A DNA stretch of 64,000 bases from Marisa cornuarietis (Eukaryota; Mollusca; Gastropoda; Architaenioglossa; Ampullariidae): assembly GCA_004794655.1 (NCBI GenBank), contig SMMW01000056.1:248001-312000 (forward strand), in the 5' to 3' direction. A model generated the notes under the pieces. It was not told where the DNA came from, did no database searches, and worked only from the letters and a program-made list of their open reading frames with translations. This document shows positions 25,701 to 39,734 of this stretch, one piece after another (the first letter of the stretch is position 1; each line of letters opens with the position of its first letter). Made by a program: the position numbers and the translations under genes.

Positions 25701-27157
25701 TTCTTGCGCATTCAGAGACAATGTTTTACAGGCAATGATGTTCGCTGGAGTTTTCTGTGACATGCCATGTTAAGCTGATTGTTCGCTTGCCTGGTTGTGT
25801 ATGTGAAGGTGGAAACAGCGAAGTGTTGACCGTCTGCCAGGTACTGACAGTATGTGTACAACCTGTTGTTTGGACGGTACAGGATGGTACACCATTCAGA
25901 CATTCTTTGCGTGATAATTTGTACACAACAGTCTCTGTAGAAGCTGGTCTCTTAGAGCACGCAATCGTCATGGACTAGAGGGAGACAAGTTCATAATTTT
26001 CTTATCACGTTTGTCGACGGGAGTTATCTTTCTTGAGTTATCACGATTCTCCCCGCCGGGGGTTTCGTGGATTTAAAGTGTTCTTTTGGTTGTTGTTTGG
26101 AATACAAAGTGCTTCCATCTAAAGGTTATTTCGCACTGAGGGGGTGGGAATCTGTGGGTGGGGTGTAGGGAAGGGGACAATGGAAGGCGCGAGGAGGGGA
26201 AGGGGGTTAGGGAAGGTATGGGAGGAAGGTCGCTGCTCCGGCTTCTTGGTTCTCATTCCGTCAGCGTTTATTTATACAGGTTCCCAGGATTGGAAGCTGC
26301 AGCCGTAGTTTTCTCTGATCCTGTCATAGTGGCTTCGTTGTGTTGCCATTTTACCCGCTTCTGCCTAGCTGCTTCAGCCGGAACGAAGGCAACACGTACC
26401 AATTCAACGGGAGAGGACACATCATAATCGTCGACAAAACCGTGTTCTAGAATATTTATGCAGAAAAATAACTGTCATGAGTTCAGGGGGGGGGGGGGAG
26501 TGGGTGGGTGGCTATGGGTATCTACGCTTACAGTCTGTTATGCTGCTTGTTGTTCATGTGTGCACTCTGCACGACTCGGAACCAAAAGCAGAGGTTTCAA
26601 ATTACTTTACATTTTGATGTGAATTCATGAGTGCAGCATTTTTAAAAAAAAACATTTATATTTTATAATCTATTTTGCTGTAGAGATTGTAGAGATTGTA
26701 ACCTCTGCATGAAATTAAAGGGAGAGACCTCTGTGATACGCGCGGGTTTCCTAGGAAGCTCAGTCGCTTCCCTTGACTGTTGACGTCCGCGGGCTTTCTA
26801 ATGGAGCGGAGAGCCTCTGGAGCGAGTGGTTTGAGGCGGAGCTGAGAGAGGGTTTGAGACTTGACTAGTGTGTGGTCATGCATTTCTAACTTGACAGCGT
26901 GGTCCGTGAGTAGCACCGCTGGGGTTTTTATGCGACGACCACCATCAACCTTCAGTTAGTTGTTTGTGTTCGTCAGAGATGATAGTTTGATGTTAGTTGT
27001 CTAATGTGTGGACCGCATCTACGTAATTGCCAACCGTCGTTACGTCTAATTAACCGACTTACTCCAGGTGAAGTAAGCACGGAGCTTCAGAATGCTGAAT
27101 CAGAGGGTTAGTGGTGCATACTACTGTCCCAGCATCATCAGCTATATGACGGCGATA

Positions 27158-27560
27158 CATAGAGCTACGTGATGTTGCTACTTAAAACTACATGATCTTC
27201 TTATATAGACAGAGCTACGTGATGTTATATAGACAGAGCTACACGATTTTGTTGTATAGACAGAGATGCGTGATGTTGCTACTTAAAACTACATTTTATG
27301 TAGACAAAACTACATGTTATATATACAGAGGTACGTGATGCTATATATACAGATCTACCTAATGCTGGTATTATAGACAGAGCTACACTATGTTGTTGTA
27401 TAGACAGAGCTACGTGATGTTAAATAGACACAGAGCTACGTGAGACTGTTACTTAAAACTACATGATGACGTATGGACAAAACTACGTGATGTTGTATAG
27501 GCAGAGCTACATGATGTTATATACACAGAACTACGTGATGTTGTATAAACACAATTACAC
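27158..27560. repeat. Degenerate minisatellite, agctacgtgatgtt core
   Basis: About 15 imperfect units of 20-30 bp are built on tagacagagctacgtgatgt, interspersed with cttaaaactacatgat variants. Confidence 0.8.
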
Positions 27561-28665
27561 GAGATCATTTTTCACACTCAGACCTGCATAAGTTTAAAGC
27601 CTTCACTGCCGAAATACGCATGTGTCGACAAGCGAAGCTGACCCGTCGTGTACACGAAGAAGACGTGAGGGTGAAGACAACTTCGGGTGGTCATACGTGA
27701 AGGATCTACCCCCGTCTTCCTGCCGTTGCCATGAAGTGCGTGCCAGGGACGGCGTTGCTAAGTGACGCTCAGACCAAGCCGTCACCAGTGACAACGAAGA
27801 ACAGGACGAGCGCGTGCGTGCGTGCGTGCGACAGGTTGAAAACACCTCGTCTCTCCTGGTCATGACAAAGTCCGGCTACGTGCCTTCACTGCCCATCCCC
27901 TCGCTTGTCGCTCAACAATGAAACCAGCGCCAAGAGAGAGAGAGAAGTGGGGGGAGGGACAGAAAGAAAAAGCAGCTGGAATAGAAAGTCAAGAGATAAA
28001 TAACAGCTGCTGCTGTGGAACGGCCTCCACTATTTACGTAACCAGTTAATAGATTTAGTGAGGAGGGGGGGTGCATCTTGGGCAACCAGATCGATGGTGT
28101 GGAGGGAGGGGTACTTATTAAAAGTCTCGCCTCCTCCCTCTCATTCATCATCGCTCCCACTCTTTTCTCTATTTTGTGTGCGTGGGCGTCTTCTGGCGCC
28201 CTGACCTGGCGATGCTGTCAGCTCCTGGCTCATCTCGGCTCCATTGCGCTGATGTTGGATCTTGTGGCTTGTGGTGAAATGGCCCACGAGTAGAGAGAGA
28301 GAGAAAGACTGAAATTTGTCTCGACCTTCACTACCATCACAACGACACTTGCCTCAGGCAAAAGATAAAACGCCTTCCGCCATCCCTCGCTTCTGGGTAT
28401 CTGACATCATCTTGCTCAGTAGTGGAAGACTAACCCTACCCGCTCGCATCCCACCCCGCGAATGGCTGTGAAGACAAGACCGTGTGCAAACAACCTAATC
28501 GACTGCTGTTTACTACGGACAAACAAACGAGAAAGGTAGTTATTGGTGTGGGAGGGGGAACTGATGGTCGGCAAATAAGTCACGAAGTTGAGATGAGATG
28601 ACTCTGAGACGACGTTGTAGACTTTGACAACCAGACGAGACCCACACCAGTCTATTTAAGTATGT

Positions 28666-28702
28666 TTGTGTGTGTGTGTGTGCGCGCGCGCGCGCGCGCC
28701 CG
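28666..28702. repeat. (TG)n then (CG)n tract
   Basis: About eight TG units pass directly into about nine CG units; alternating purine-pyrimidine throughout. Confidence 0.95.
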
Positions 28703-29157
28703 CGTGCTTGTGTAAGTCGGTGCTGCCCAGACAAAGGGAGCTTAGCTTGGCGAATGGTGTAGAAGCAAAGGCGAAGGATGCAACAGGGGCAAAAACAGGG
28801 GCAAATCGCTTGCTGACACAAAAGTAACTGAAGGAGGTGGGGGTTTTTTAGGAAGGGGGGGAGGACGGAGAGGGAGATCAGGTGGCCACAGCAATCCCAG
28901 GTGCACCCTGTCAACATGTACGTCGGGTGTGCTGTGCTTTGTCTTCAGCGTACGACCGGCCTCTTTCTTTCTTGCTATTTTTGACTCTTTACCTACGGGG
29001 TTCTCTCTCTCTCCCTCTCTCTCTCTCTTTCCCTCCCTCGCTCGCTCTTGCTTTCATTTCCTTCCAGCCTCCTTTCCTCTAGGCAAGCCGCCCCATCCCT
29101 CATCTGGCAGGCTAATAACAAAAATATAACTGGCACACTAGCGAGTCTTCTTTCGAT

Positions 29158-29212
29158 TGTGTGTGTGTGTGTGTGCGTGGGTGGGTGGGTGTGTGTGTGT
29201 GTCGGTGTGTGG
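29158..29212. repeat. (GT)n/(GTGG)n compound microsatellite
   Basis: A GT run, then gtgggtgggtggg, then a second GT run. Confidence 0.95.
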
Positions 29213-30249
29213 CTGCATGGGAGGGTGTAGTAGTTACACCAATCTTCATTTTCGTCTCTCTATTCCGTGGGTTGCCAGAGCGCTGGCAGTTCGCATTGTG
29301 ATCTCGGGTTCGTGGCACTACGAGTGTGTGGGGGCTGAACAGACTCAGCAGCTGATGAAGGAGGCCGCTTGCGACAGATCCAGCTTGGCCTGGGCGCCAG
29401 CGATGAGGGTTCCAATGAGGAGGGTGGGTGGATGTTGGTCTCGTGTGTGGTGGCGCTGCGAGGTGCACTGCGCTGACGCTTCAGACAAAAGTGTGGCCCC
29501 TTAACAGTCGCCTGATGAGTGTGATCATCGGCTTCTAGTGTTTGGTACGTGGTCACGAGGAAAAGGAAATCGCGATTCTTCTTGTGTTTTCCAGGAACCT
29601 TGTTTACGTGCTCACTGAGCACCTGAGCGCACCTGGAAAGCAGGCGCACGTTACGCAACTCCCTGACTTCAAAGACATGACACGGGGGGAAGGTGTGTGC
29701 TGGCAAATCGAGTCTCTTCCCCTGTACCACACCACCATCACCACCACCAACACACCATTCACCAAGTCACCTGCACGAGGACTAGCTGTCGCTGGGTAAG
29801 CAACTCCTGACGGATGGTTTGTGGATTTAGACTGGCCTCCCTTCTGCGCGCCAGACTCAAGTTTATGTGCGTCCTCGGACGGAGGAAGTCAGAAACCCTG
29901 CAAGTAATAAATGCCCGGATGTGAGCGGAAGTGAAGTACAGGCACGTAACCTTGCGTCGGCAGTTCACCGGGGGCTTGAGTGTCTGATGGGACAGGAAGT
30001 CAAGGAAACGTGTGACCTTGCATTGGGTGTACGCCGAGGTCGAGTACCTTCATTGGCTCGTGCATTGAGGTCGGGTACGTGCTGGGCGGGTGTCGCTTTG
30101 CGCCATGGTCAAGTTCTGCCTACCCCAGTGCTTGGGAGGGGGGCAAAGCTGCGTCGGGTGCGGGAATACCAAGTCGGCTGCCGGGGTGCAGTATGCACCG
30201 GGTAAGTGTAAGAGTCGCATGCAGGTGATGGGTCAGAGCTGATGTATCC

Positions 30250-30465
30250 ACCTTCGGTCTGTTCTTACTTTTCACTCTACTCATTTTATTTCTTCACACG
30301 CATTCAGTCTGTTCCTACTGTTCGCTCTACTCATTTATACTCTATTATTCCTTCAGTCTTTTCCTTCAGTCTCTTTCTACTACTCACTTCTATTATTCGT
30401 CCAGTCTTTTCTATTTCTTCAGCCTCCTATTATTCCTTCAATTTTTTTTATATTCCTTCAGTTTG
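30250..30465. repeat. Pyrimidine-rich degenerate repeat
   Basis: Repeated forms of ccttcagtct, ctctactcattt and attattccttc with no fixed period. Confidence 0.55.
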
Positions 30466-30743
30466 ACAGTTTACGGGGGAAAGAGGGAAAGCATGCGTAC
30501 GATAAGATTTATTTCCATAGAAATTAGCCAAATGTTGAAATGTACCAGTGAAATAAATATCCTGTTTCATAATGGGGGACATCGTAGTGAGTATTGTAGG
30601 AGGTTCAAGTGGCACGCGCACGACTTTCGTCAGGAAGTGCGAGAACAGAGAAAACGAGAGGCCATAAGGTCAGGCCAGGTCATTGGCAATATTATTAACT
30701 GCAGAGGCAGAGAAGCTTGGAGAAGACATGGAGCCCTTTAGTG

Positions 30744-30922
30744 CAGAGGTTTTCAAACTGTGGTACGCGAAGGTATGACGGGTGGTACGCGAGCACCATG
30801 CGCCAAAATAAACGAATGTATATATATATTTTTACGGGCCTGTGTGTAGGGCTCAGAGGTGGTACTCGGTCAGTTCGAGTTTTCAAAAGTGGTACTCGTC
30901 TGGAAAAGTTTGAAAACCACTG
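30744..30922. mobile_element. hAT-type MITE with 8-bp target duplication
   Basis: A 179-bp element with terminal inverted repeats CAGAGGTTTTCAAACT on the left and CAGTGGTTTTCAAACT on the right (other strand), 15 of 16 identical. It is flanked by perfect 8-bp direct repeats ctttagtg (30736-30743 and 30923-30930). CAG(T)GG termini with an 8-bp duplication are the hallmark of the hAT superfamily. There is no coding capacity. Confidence 0.93.
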
Positions 30923-31671
30923 CTTTAGTGGATCCCCGCTTTTCCAGACCGTTCTGATAATACAGAAACGGTGACGTGGAATAGAATTGCAATAGATACC
31001 CAACAATTTGTTTTGCATGAAACTTTTAAATGTGGCAGAAAATGTTCTGTGACCGTCTTTGTCCCTTTAAAACCTGTGAACTAAGTCTGTCTCTCTCATG
31101 CAAGGTCGCTGAGACTACAAATAGCATGTTGATGCACTGGCTATATGGCAAGCTATTTTTAAGCACCTTTACTGCTTATATAACCCAGCCCCATGTTTGC
31201 ATAGCCCCATGACTAGTACGCACTGTGAGTGTGCACATCAGCAAGTCTTGTTTAAAAGCGGATGGACATTGGGCTGGTGATGAATAAACGAGTGTAGGTA
31301 AGTACAGTGTCCCTGTGTTTCCATGTTGACAAGATGCGACCTGCTGTCCCAAGGTGTACAGGGCTGCACTTGTTGCGCTTCCCTCCCGTGTCAATCATAT
31401 CTCGGGCGTGAGCAGGTCATTAACCATTACAAAGACCCTGTTGTTGCTTACAGGTGTGAAAGGTAATTATTTTACAGAGAGATTGCCTTCGGATACTGCT
31501 TGGTGAAAGGGCATTGCCCCAGTAAGTCGGGCGGATGGCGGTGGGATGCTAGAAAAAGATGAAAGACGAGGGCGCAGGAAACATTTTGTCAGCGCGAAGG
31601 TGAATTAGCCCCAGCACGCGCTGCAGTCTCACTCTTCAGCATGTTTTACACACACACTCACACGCTGACTA

Positions 31672-32640
31672 CAGAGGGCTGTACTACAGCGGGTCGTGCT
31701 AGCCCTGCGTTGACTACCGAATGTTGCGCTGGTATCTCGGCGGTTACTGAGGGCCGTACTAGTGTTACAATGACTTCTGAGGGCTATACTAGTGTTACAA
31801 TGGCTTGTGAGGGCCGTACTAGTGTTACAATGACTTCTGAGGGCCATACTAGTGTTACAATGACTTGTGAGGGCCGTACTAGTGTTACAAGGACTTCTGA
31901 GGGCCTACTAGTGTTACAATGGCTTTTGAGGGCCGTACTAGTGTTACAATGACTTCTGAGGGCCGTACTAGTGTTACAATGTCTTCTGAGGGCTATACTA
32001 GTGTTACAATGACTTCTGAGGGCCGTACTAGTGTTACAATGTCTTCTGAGGGCCTACTAGTGTTACAATGACTTGTGAGGGCCGTACTAGTGTTACAATG
32101 GCTTCTGAGGGCCTACTAGTGTTACAATGACTTCTGAGGGCCGTACTAGTGTTACAATGTCTTCTGAGGGCCTACTAGTGTTACAATGACTTGTGAGAGC
32201 CGTACTAGTGTTACAATGACTTGCGAGGGCTGTACTAATGTTACAATGTCTTCTGAGGGCCGCACTAGTGATATAATTACACATGAGGGCCGTACTAGTG
32301 TTAAAATGTCTTCTGAGGGCCGTACTAGTGTTACAATGACTTGTTAGGGCCGTACTAGTGTTACAATGACTTGTTAGGGCCGTACTAGTGTTACAATGAC
32401 TTGTAAAGGCCGCACTAGTGATATAATTACATCTGAGGGCCGTTTCAGTGTTATAATTACAATTACTTCTGAGGGCCGTACTAGTGTTACAGTGACTTGT
32501 GAGGATCGCTTTAGTGTTATAATGACTTTCTGAGGGCGTAACTAGTGTTACAGTGACTTGTGAGGGCTTTACTAGTGTTACGATGATATCTGAGAGCCGT
32601 ACTAGTGTTGTGGTGACTGCTGGGAATTACTAGTGCTGCG
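31672..32640. repeat. 30-bp minisatellite, about 30 copies
   Basis: The unit starts gagggccgtactagtgttac and ends aatgacttct (30 bp). Several copies have a one-base or larger indel, so the open frame it creates is only about 100 codons. The edges are degenerate. Confidence 0.95.
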
Positions 32641-33619
32641 GTGGCCAGCCAAGCGCATGTCGCTGTAAGGGATGAACTGTCTTGAGGATGATGTCAGAAA
32701 CCAAGACGGCGACGACCAGGAAATAGAGTGGCAATAAATTTGATTGGCCTCGCCAGCGCCCGGCCTGACAAACGAGCAGAAGGGTAGGGGTGGTCGTTAT
32801 TTGTTTGGATGGAGGTATCTTTGCCTCCTGCTGCTCGTAAAGGTGAAGACTTGTCAAGCAGCTAACGAGCTCGCAACTCGGTGGTGCGTACAGAACTGTT
32901 TAATAACAAACGGCTTTAGTCGCGCCAGCTGCGAGCCCCCAGCTTCCTCTTCCTGCTACGGACCCCCCAAACTTGTGTGATGTGCAGGCTCTCACAAGGA
33001 AGCTTGTGTCGCTTCTTTTTTACGACCGATCTGAAGCCTCCCTATCTGGGGATGTCTGGCTTTTACTGCATTGATGCCACGTACCGCGAAGCTTGTTTGA
33101 TACGCAAGAGATACAGTTTGAGCTTGTGTTTGACATCCAGGCGTCTCTGGTATGCCGGGAAAAGGCATGTTGAGCCAGTTACTGCAGTCGGTCACCCGTT
33201 GCACCGTAATTAAAAGATGTTTACTTTTGGCTCCAAGATGAGCACAGGCTGAGAACAACTGGACTCTTTTTCAGGAGGCGGCTTATCCGGAGAACTAAGA
33301 TGCTTTTTCGCTAAATTGATCAAACTAGCAAAGCAGGTGAAAACTAATGAAAACAAATACACATGCGCGCAACACATGCAGTCTTGAGGTGGTATGCAAG
33401 GGGCTGCAGAGTTGAGACCATACAAAATAGTAATGCGGGCTACTGAGGCAGATGTATAGTAGAACCTGTTTTCCAAGTTCAACAAGTCCCCGGCTCCAGG
33501 TGTCCACTAAATTGTTCTTAATTTTATCATCGTAAAGGTCGACTTTCCTTTTCACGTGCAGTTGGGCAATTTGCCGATAACTAGACAGTCAAAGTTTAGT
33601 TGTTGTCTTAATCTTGTCA

Positions 33620-33700
33620 AGTCACTGTTGCGAAGGGACAGCACCATTTGCTTTTGTGATTGCCACGGGTTCGATTTGCATCACCCATGTGCTAAGTCTA
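33620..33700 (+). mobile_element. Possible SINE head
   Basis: A B-box-like GGGTTCGATTTGC follows a degenerate tRNA-like 5' half, with an A-rich stretch after it. At 33760-33835 the minus strand has a similar weak head (ggccaggtggtgagactgtg). Confidence 0.35.
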
Positions 33701-35192
33701 CATTTTAAAAAAAGTTTTGTTTATTCTTGTCTTTCATAGTTACCTCGCACGGGCCTTAGCGACACTGTGTACCTTAAACTGAGCGCAGCGCACAGTCTCA
33801 CCACCTGGCCAACGGCTAATATTTCATACGCAATTTAGCCAGGTGCTAATCTTAACCATCCATGGGGACTGTCTGTAGCCCTCGCCCCACCCCCGGTCCC
33901 TACTCCCTATTTGTTGCAGCATCTTAAGCGCCGCGTGTTTCTTACGGCTCGTTGTTACGACCGGAGCAGCTGTTGTGTGTTGTCAGAGTTTCTACCTGTC
34001 GGTAGTAGTGAGTACACCTGCTGGGGGTCTGCCGCTAATGTACACGAGTACTGAAGGACGCTACACCTGCACAAAGTGGCTGAGGAAGGTTCGCTGGCTG
34101 TTGAAGATCCGAGAGGATGCACTTAGAGGAAATTACCTGTCCTACCTGAGCGGTGGTTTAAAAGAAAGCAAGCCTGTACGGAAGACGGGAATGAGTGCAG
34201 AACACAGCGCAGGTTGTGATAAGTTTTACCTGCTCGACCGTACACCCGGGAGGCTGGGCGTGGATGACTTGGTATCAGGAGCAACTGTTGCCCCTTGTCA
34301 TTAACCCTCCTGCACCTCTTCTGCGGGCAGACCTACCAAAGATCAGGAGGCTAAATGATGTTGGTTTAAGGTTACTGTTACGGTTAGTGGCTCTTCTAGG
34401 GTGGTCGGGTGTAGTACTACTGGTTCCAGGGAAAGGAAGCCCAGTTGGTGCAGGCCATGAAAAAAAGGGTGACAGCAGTTAACACCAAAGCTTGGGAGGA
34501 GTTTTGTCTTTAATTTTTGCGGTACGTTTTTTTGTGCGTGGAGGTGGGGAACAGTTTTAAAAGTTTAAAATATAATGTTTGAGGAGGGGATTGCGAAGGT
34601 AGTTAATTGGTCTTTGTAATAGGACGGACGTACACTTACCTTGCATACGCTCGACGCATATCACACACACATAACACGAGCCCCCACAGATAACGATGAA
34701 GATGAGAAGGTTAAGGAAGACGGAGATCTCGATGGTTTCCTTTTTCCATCCGCCCAAGGAACGTTGTTTCTCTTCTTTTTACGTCATCCCTTCTCCGAAA
34801 TGACGACGAACAAATGACGCACACAAGACGTCAAACACGAGACACCACTCACACACACGAAACAATACAAGACCTGCCCCTAACTCATTACAGTCTTCCT
34901 CTACGGTGCGAGGACCAGAATGGCAACTTGACTAAAATACTTATGTAATATCCTGTATCGCTTATAGTCTTGGTGAAAAGTGGAAGTGGACAACACGTTG
35001 ACTGTAACTTTATGGGTGGGGAGGGCGGCCATTGCCACAGCCTTTAGTGAAGTCGTCCACGTTGTCTAGAGATCTGTGAAAGTCTATACTGTCTACATTA
35101 TTCAAAAATTCATTCAACTTTTAGCAGAATTCTTATATCACATCCTATGCTGACAGAAGAGGGAAAGCAGACGGAAGTTTGGCCCAGACTAC

Positions 35193-35218
35193 TGTTGTTG
35201 TTGTTGTTGTTGTTGTTT
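35193..35218. repeat. (TTG)n microsatellite
   Basis: About eight TTG units; on the minus strand they give a short Gln run in an unsupported frame. Confidence 0.96.
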
Positions 35219-38200
35219 TTTAAGTTGACATAGCCTTGGTTCAAGTTGCTGTGTAGTGCGGTGTGTTAAAGGGACAGAAGCTTGGTCATGATGACTGATG
35301 TGTGTTGTTGTGTGTTTGAGGCGAAAGTGTGTAGAATTTGAGTCAATTATCGTTACTGTCCGACCGTTACCTTTCAGGTTGCGCGGCAGGGTCACGTGAG
35401 TGTGGGAGGGTCCTGCTATACTCTGTGTCTGAAGCTCGGGGCTGCCCGATAGGACTTCAGTCGGCGCACGGGACGCAACAGAGATGATGATGATGAGCTT
35501 CCGACCAGAATGCGCCGCGCTTTTAGGTTTAGTGATGTGGGTACGGGTGGGGGACGGGGTAGAGAAGACAAGGGGACGGTGAGGGTTGGGCTGCAAGCAT
35601 CTTTCAGATCGTGGAGAAGATACCGAGACAGGGTCGAGTTTAGGGGAACGCGCTTACTGCACCTTCAGGCTTGAGCTTTTCACCGTCTGTACTCGACTAA
35701 TGCTCGTCAAAAACAGACGTTGAAGAATGCTTCTATGTTGGTGAAAGAGCTGGAGCTAAAAAAGGAGATGGAAGAAAAAGGATTGTGGAAGCTCAATAGT
35801 GAGCTGCGAGGTTTTTTAAGAAAGGTTTCCATGATAATGAGCTCATCATCTCACGTGTTAGAAATGTCGGTTTTCAGTCTTGTACGAGCGAAAAACCTGT
35901 TTTCTCCTTTACACTGACAAATTTGTGCAGATGTGCCAGCACCCGTGTTTGCTTTGTCAGCAACATGTCCCCACCCAGTAAATCTCCCCCACCCCTCACA
36001 CTGAGTTCTAGTCTTTCTCTCTCTTCTCTAACCTCATCCACACCACGACCGAAACTGTTTTAGGGGGATTGTAGGTAGGTTGCACTCACTCCTAACCGTA
36101 TCACGTGGCTACGGATGCTGCCTGTGAGTAACGTGAGCAATTCCTCACAGACCGTTACTGAGTGGAATCTACCACGTCACACACTGAGGGCCATAGTCGT
36201 GCCGAGGGCGGCTACTGCCTTATCCGAGATTTCTCTACTTCCGTCGAAGTCGGGGGTTGGGATGAGAGGAGTCATCTATGATTTGTCATTTAGATCCCTG
36301 CTATTCCAGCAATGGATGCTTTCTCGACGAGGGAGCTCGCGAGGCGATTAGCACAGCATATGAAACTCGCTCGGTCGTCAGCGGACCCGAGATAATCGCT
36401 TTTCTGTTGATTTCCCTTCTCTCGGAACGTAAACAGCTGTGAAACAGTACGCTGGTGGAAGAATGGGGTAAGGATGTGTAAAACTCCCACATGTTGCCTC
36501 CCGTCAGCAGGAGCAGTGCGCGTGCGTGTAAAGGGGTAAGGGGATGGCGTTTGAGTTGGACCCGGCGGGGCTTTTGCTCGCCATCAGAAGATCAGTGCGT
36601 CAGCGATGACTGACAGGTGCACCTGTCTTGTAGCTCACCATCGACGTCTCCCTGGCGCTGGCAACACCCCCGCGGTCGGCGTCGGGTGTAGAAGATCCCG
36701 CTACACTGACAAGATCGCACGTGACTTGGGCACGTGGGTGCTTGTGGCAAGTCGCGGCTGCAGTCAAATCCTGTTTAGATGTTTCTGAAGAGTTCTGCTC
36801 ACCGCACCCACCATCCACCAGGCTTCTCTCAAAAGGGGTGGTTATATGAGAGAAGGGGGTTGATCTACGTGCTCGCGGACTTGAGAGAAATATCCCCGAG
36901 GGCTGACTGGTGATAGCGACAGATAAGTGTAGAGATCACAGAGCCGCTGCCTCCCCTTTATGCACATGAAATCAAACTTTTGTTCCGAGAAAATGCGTGT
37001 TAGCTAGTAACCTGACTGCTTACTACACCTTATGCTCCAGTCAAGCAGAACCGACCGTTCGTTCACTCTTTCTACGGTCCTGTTTGATGAATGCAAACCT
37101 TTTGAAGTAGATCGGGAACATGCAGCACGTGCCAACCGTCTGGCAGGCGGAGCAGGTGACTGGGAGGCTAAATTGTGGCTCCCACATATCAGGTCCCCTG
37201 TCTTCCTTTTCACACACCCCTCCCCCGTCACTTCAGCAGCTGTCGTAGTCAGTCACCGTAGTCGACCAGGGGATAGGAGGAGGGACGGGCTTAGGTGTAG
37301 AATGGCAGCGAAAAAAAAAGAACGACAGAAGGAAGGGGGACGGACCCGGTAGATGCTCGGGTCCTTAACATCGAAACTCAGCTTCTACAGTTACACTTCC
37401 ATCACAAATGGCAGCCGAAGCTTGTTTGTTTGTTTTGATTGGAGCTCTGAAATACAGATTCAGCAATCTCAGAAACCTCTAATTGAAGAAAAACATTTTA
37501 TAAAGCGATGTTAGAAGGGTAAACTGTCTTTGCAGCCTCCTCGTATTTCACACTCTCTTTTCTCCATGTGTACGAGTTATCAGTATGTGTGCGTGCGTGT
37601 ACACACACGAGCTGCTGACCGACACGTGTCGGCCTCTGTAATGGCTGGACCATGAACCTGTAGGAAGCGTGTAAGAGGATAATGAAAAGTGCACCTGGTG
37701 CAGGTAAATTGTTGGTGGGCAGGTCACCTCACCTGGCAAGGGTAAACTGTAGGCAGATAAGAAACCGTGGCACCTGCCCAGGTAAAATTACAGGCCAGTA
37801 TGAAGTCAAGTTCGCCAGCTGAAAGAAGTCTAGAAGTGAATACGAACCCACAACACCTGACATACGTAACTGCTATGTAGATGATAAGCTTCAACACCTG
37901 GCATACAGAACTAGTGTGTAAATCATAAACCTCAGCACCTGGCACCTGACACTTGACACTCGGGGAACACAGGTAGACCTTTTTTGAGAGAGTGAGGTGA
38001 TTTTTTTTTTTTTTTTGCTGAATGGCAGTGCATTCTAGTCCAGTAGGCAGAACTGTCGGCATCACTACTTCCAGGTGGACGTTGGTTGCTTATCTGGTTG
38101 GCTTATCATCGTAGGACCTGGGACAGTTCATAGGAGGGTGTGGACAAGTGGTCTATGTTTACAATCTGTCACAGTAACTCTGCATCGTCCTTACCTCTGG

Positions 38201-38737
38201 GCAGCTTGGGCGTGTGCGAGATTCGTCAAGAACGACCCTTTTAACCTTTTTATCCACCCGTAACTAACACGCTTTGCAACGACCTCCGCCTGCCCGCCCC
38301 CCACCCCCGACTCTACGACCGCCAAGCCCACGATTAATCGGGAGGTTGGACTTGAAGTTTGCGGAGGTGCTAACGCTGTGTCCTCCCTTCATATAATTCC
38401 CCGTCTGTGTACAGAGGACAAACATGAGAGGTGGAGGCTTACAGTGGCGTTTAGAGCTGTCTGCTATTCATAGACAGAAAGACTTTTTTTGCCATTTTTT
38501 CGAACCTACCTCAAAAGTAAAATCATGTTTTGAAGAAACTAATGAAGTAATGAAACATCATTCGTGATGTTTGAATGATTTGATCGCTGTGAGCAGCTTT
38601 TTCATTGGCTTTGAGCAGTCATGCGGGGTTGTAACGACTGAAACCTTAGCTTCGCTAGTGTTCGCCAGGTGTCGGTATAGTTACGTTTTATTGCCGGAAC
38701 ACAAGGCAGTTCATTTGATTGAGCTTTGACGCGGTTT

Positions 38738-39316
38738 TGTAGACACACATTGTGACTTCGTGGAAGGGTGTGATTCCTTTTGCAGACACACTTTGTGACT
38801 TCGTGGATGAGTGTGACTTCCTTTTGTAGACACGCATTGTGACCTCATGGTGAGTGTGACTTCCTTTTGTAGACACATTGTGACCACGTGGGTGAGTGAC
38901 TTCCTTTTGTAGACACATTGTGACCTCATGGTGATTGTGACTTCCTTTTGTAGACACATTGTGACCTCATGGTGAGTGTGACTTCCTTTTGTAGACACAT
39001 TGTGACCACGTGGGTGAGTGTGACTTCCTTTTGTAGACACGCATTGTGACTTCGTGGAAGGGTGTGATTCCTTTTGTAGACACACATTGTGACCTCATGG
39101 TGATTGTGACTTCCTTTTGTAGACACACTTTGTGAGTTCGTGGATGAGTGTGACTTCCTTTTGTAGACACATTGTGACCACGTGGGTGAGTGTGACTTCC
39201 TTTTGTAGACACATTGTGACCTCATGGTGAGTGTGACTTCTTTCTGTCGACACACATTGTGACCTCATGGCGTGTGACTTCCTTTTGTAGACACATTGTG
39301 ACCTCATGGTGAGTGT
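38738..39316. repeat. About 41-bp minisatellite, about 14 copies
   Basis: The unit starts tgtgacttccttttgtagac and continues acattgtgacctcatggtgag, with 39-43 bp spacing and two alternative middles (cctcatggtg or cacgtgggtg/ttcgtgg). Because the period is irregular, it gives several overlapping open frames on the minus strand, none of them protein-like. Confidence 0.95.
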
Positions 39317-39734
39317 GAGGTATCTTTTCGTATACAGCGTTTGCTGTCTTGTTTCGCTTGCAGTCCTTTTGCACCTTCTTGTCCTGCCTAGTGTCCTCTC
39401 GCCAACCCTGACTCTTCATTTGAAACCTTTTGTCAAGTGTCTGCCTACAGATGACGTAAGCTGATAAAAATAAAACTGTGTGTGTGTGCTACACATGACT
39501 GCAGTAGGAAATCTCAGTTACAGGCGAACTTGAGGTTTATAATTGTTTGAATATCTTCTTGAATTGGCCCCTTTTCACGGAAGAATATTGGTACGGAAAA
39601 CGCTTTTATTTAAATAAATGTTTTGTTTTCCCATCATTGTTTTTATTTTCTGCGCGTTGTGTTGGAAAGACTAAGCTGTTTATTGATGAAGTCACGTTTA
39701 ATGTCTTTAGTCTTTCCTCCATTTCCCTGGACAG

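Noticed and set aside
31641..31952. 103-codon frame with TSEGRTSVTM repeats
   Set aside because: Produced by the 30-bp minisatellite; later copies carry indels that break it.
35189..35596. 135-codon frame ending in a Gln run
   Set aside because: The Gln run is a (TTG)n microsatellite read backwards; the rest has no recognisable domain or splice context.
38738..39316. Several overlapping minus-strand frames (up to 124 codons)
   Set aside because: They are translations of the about 41-bp minisatellite in different phases; the irregular period moves the frame.
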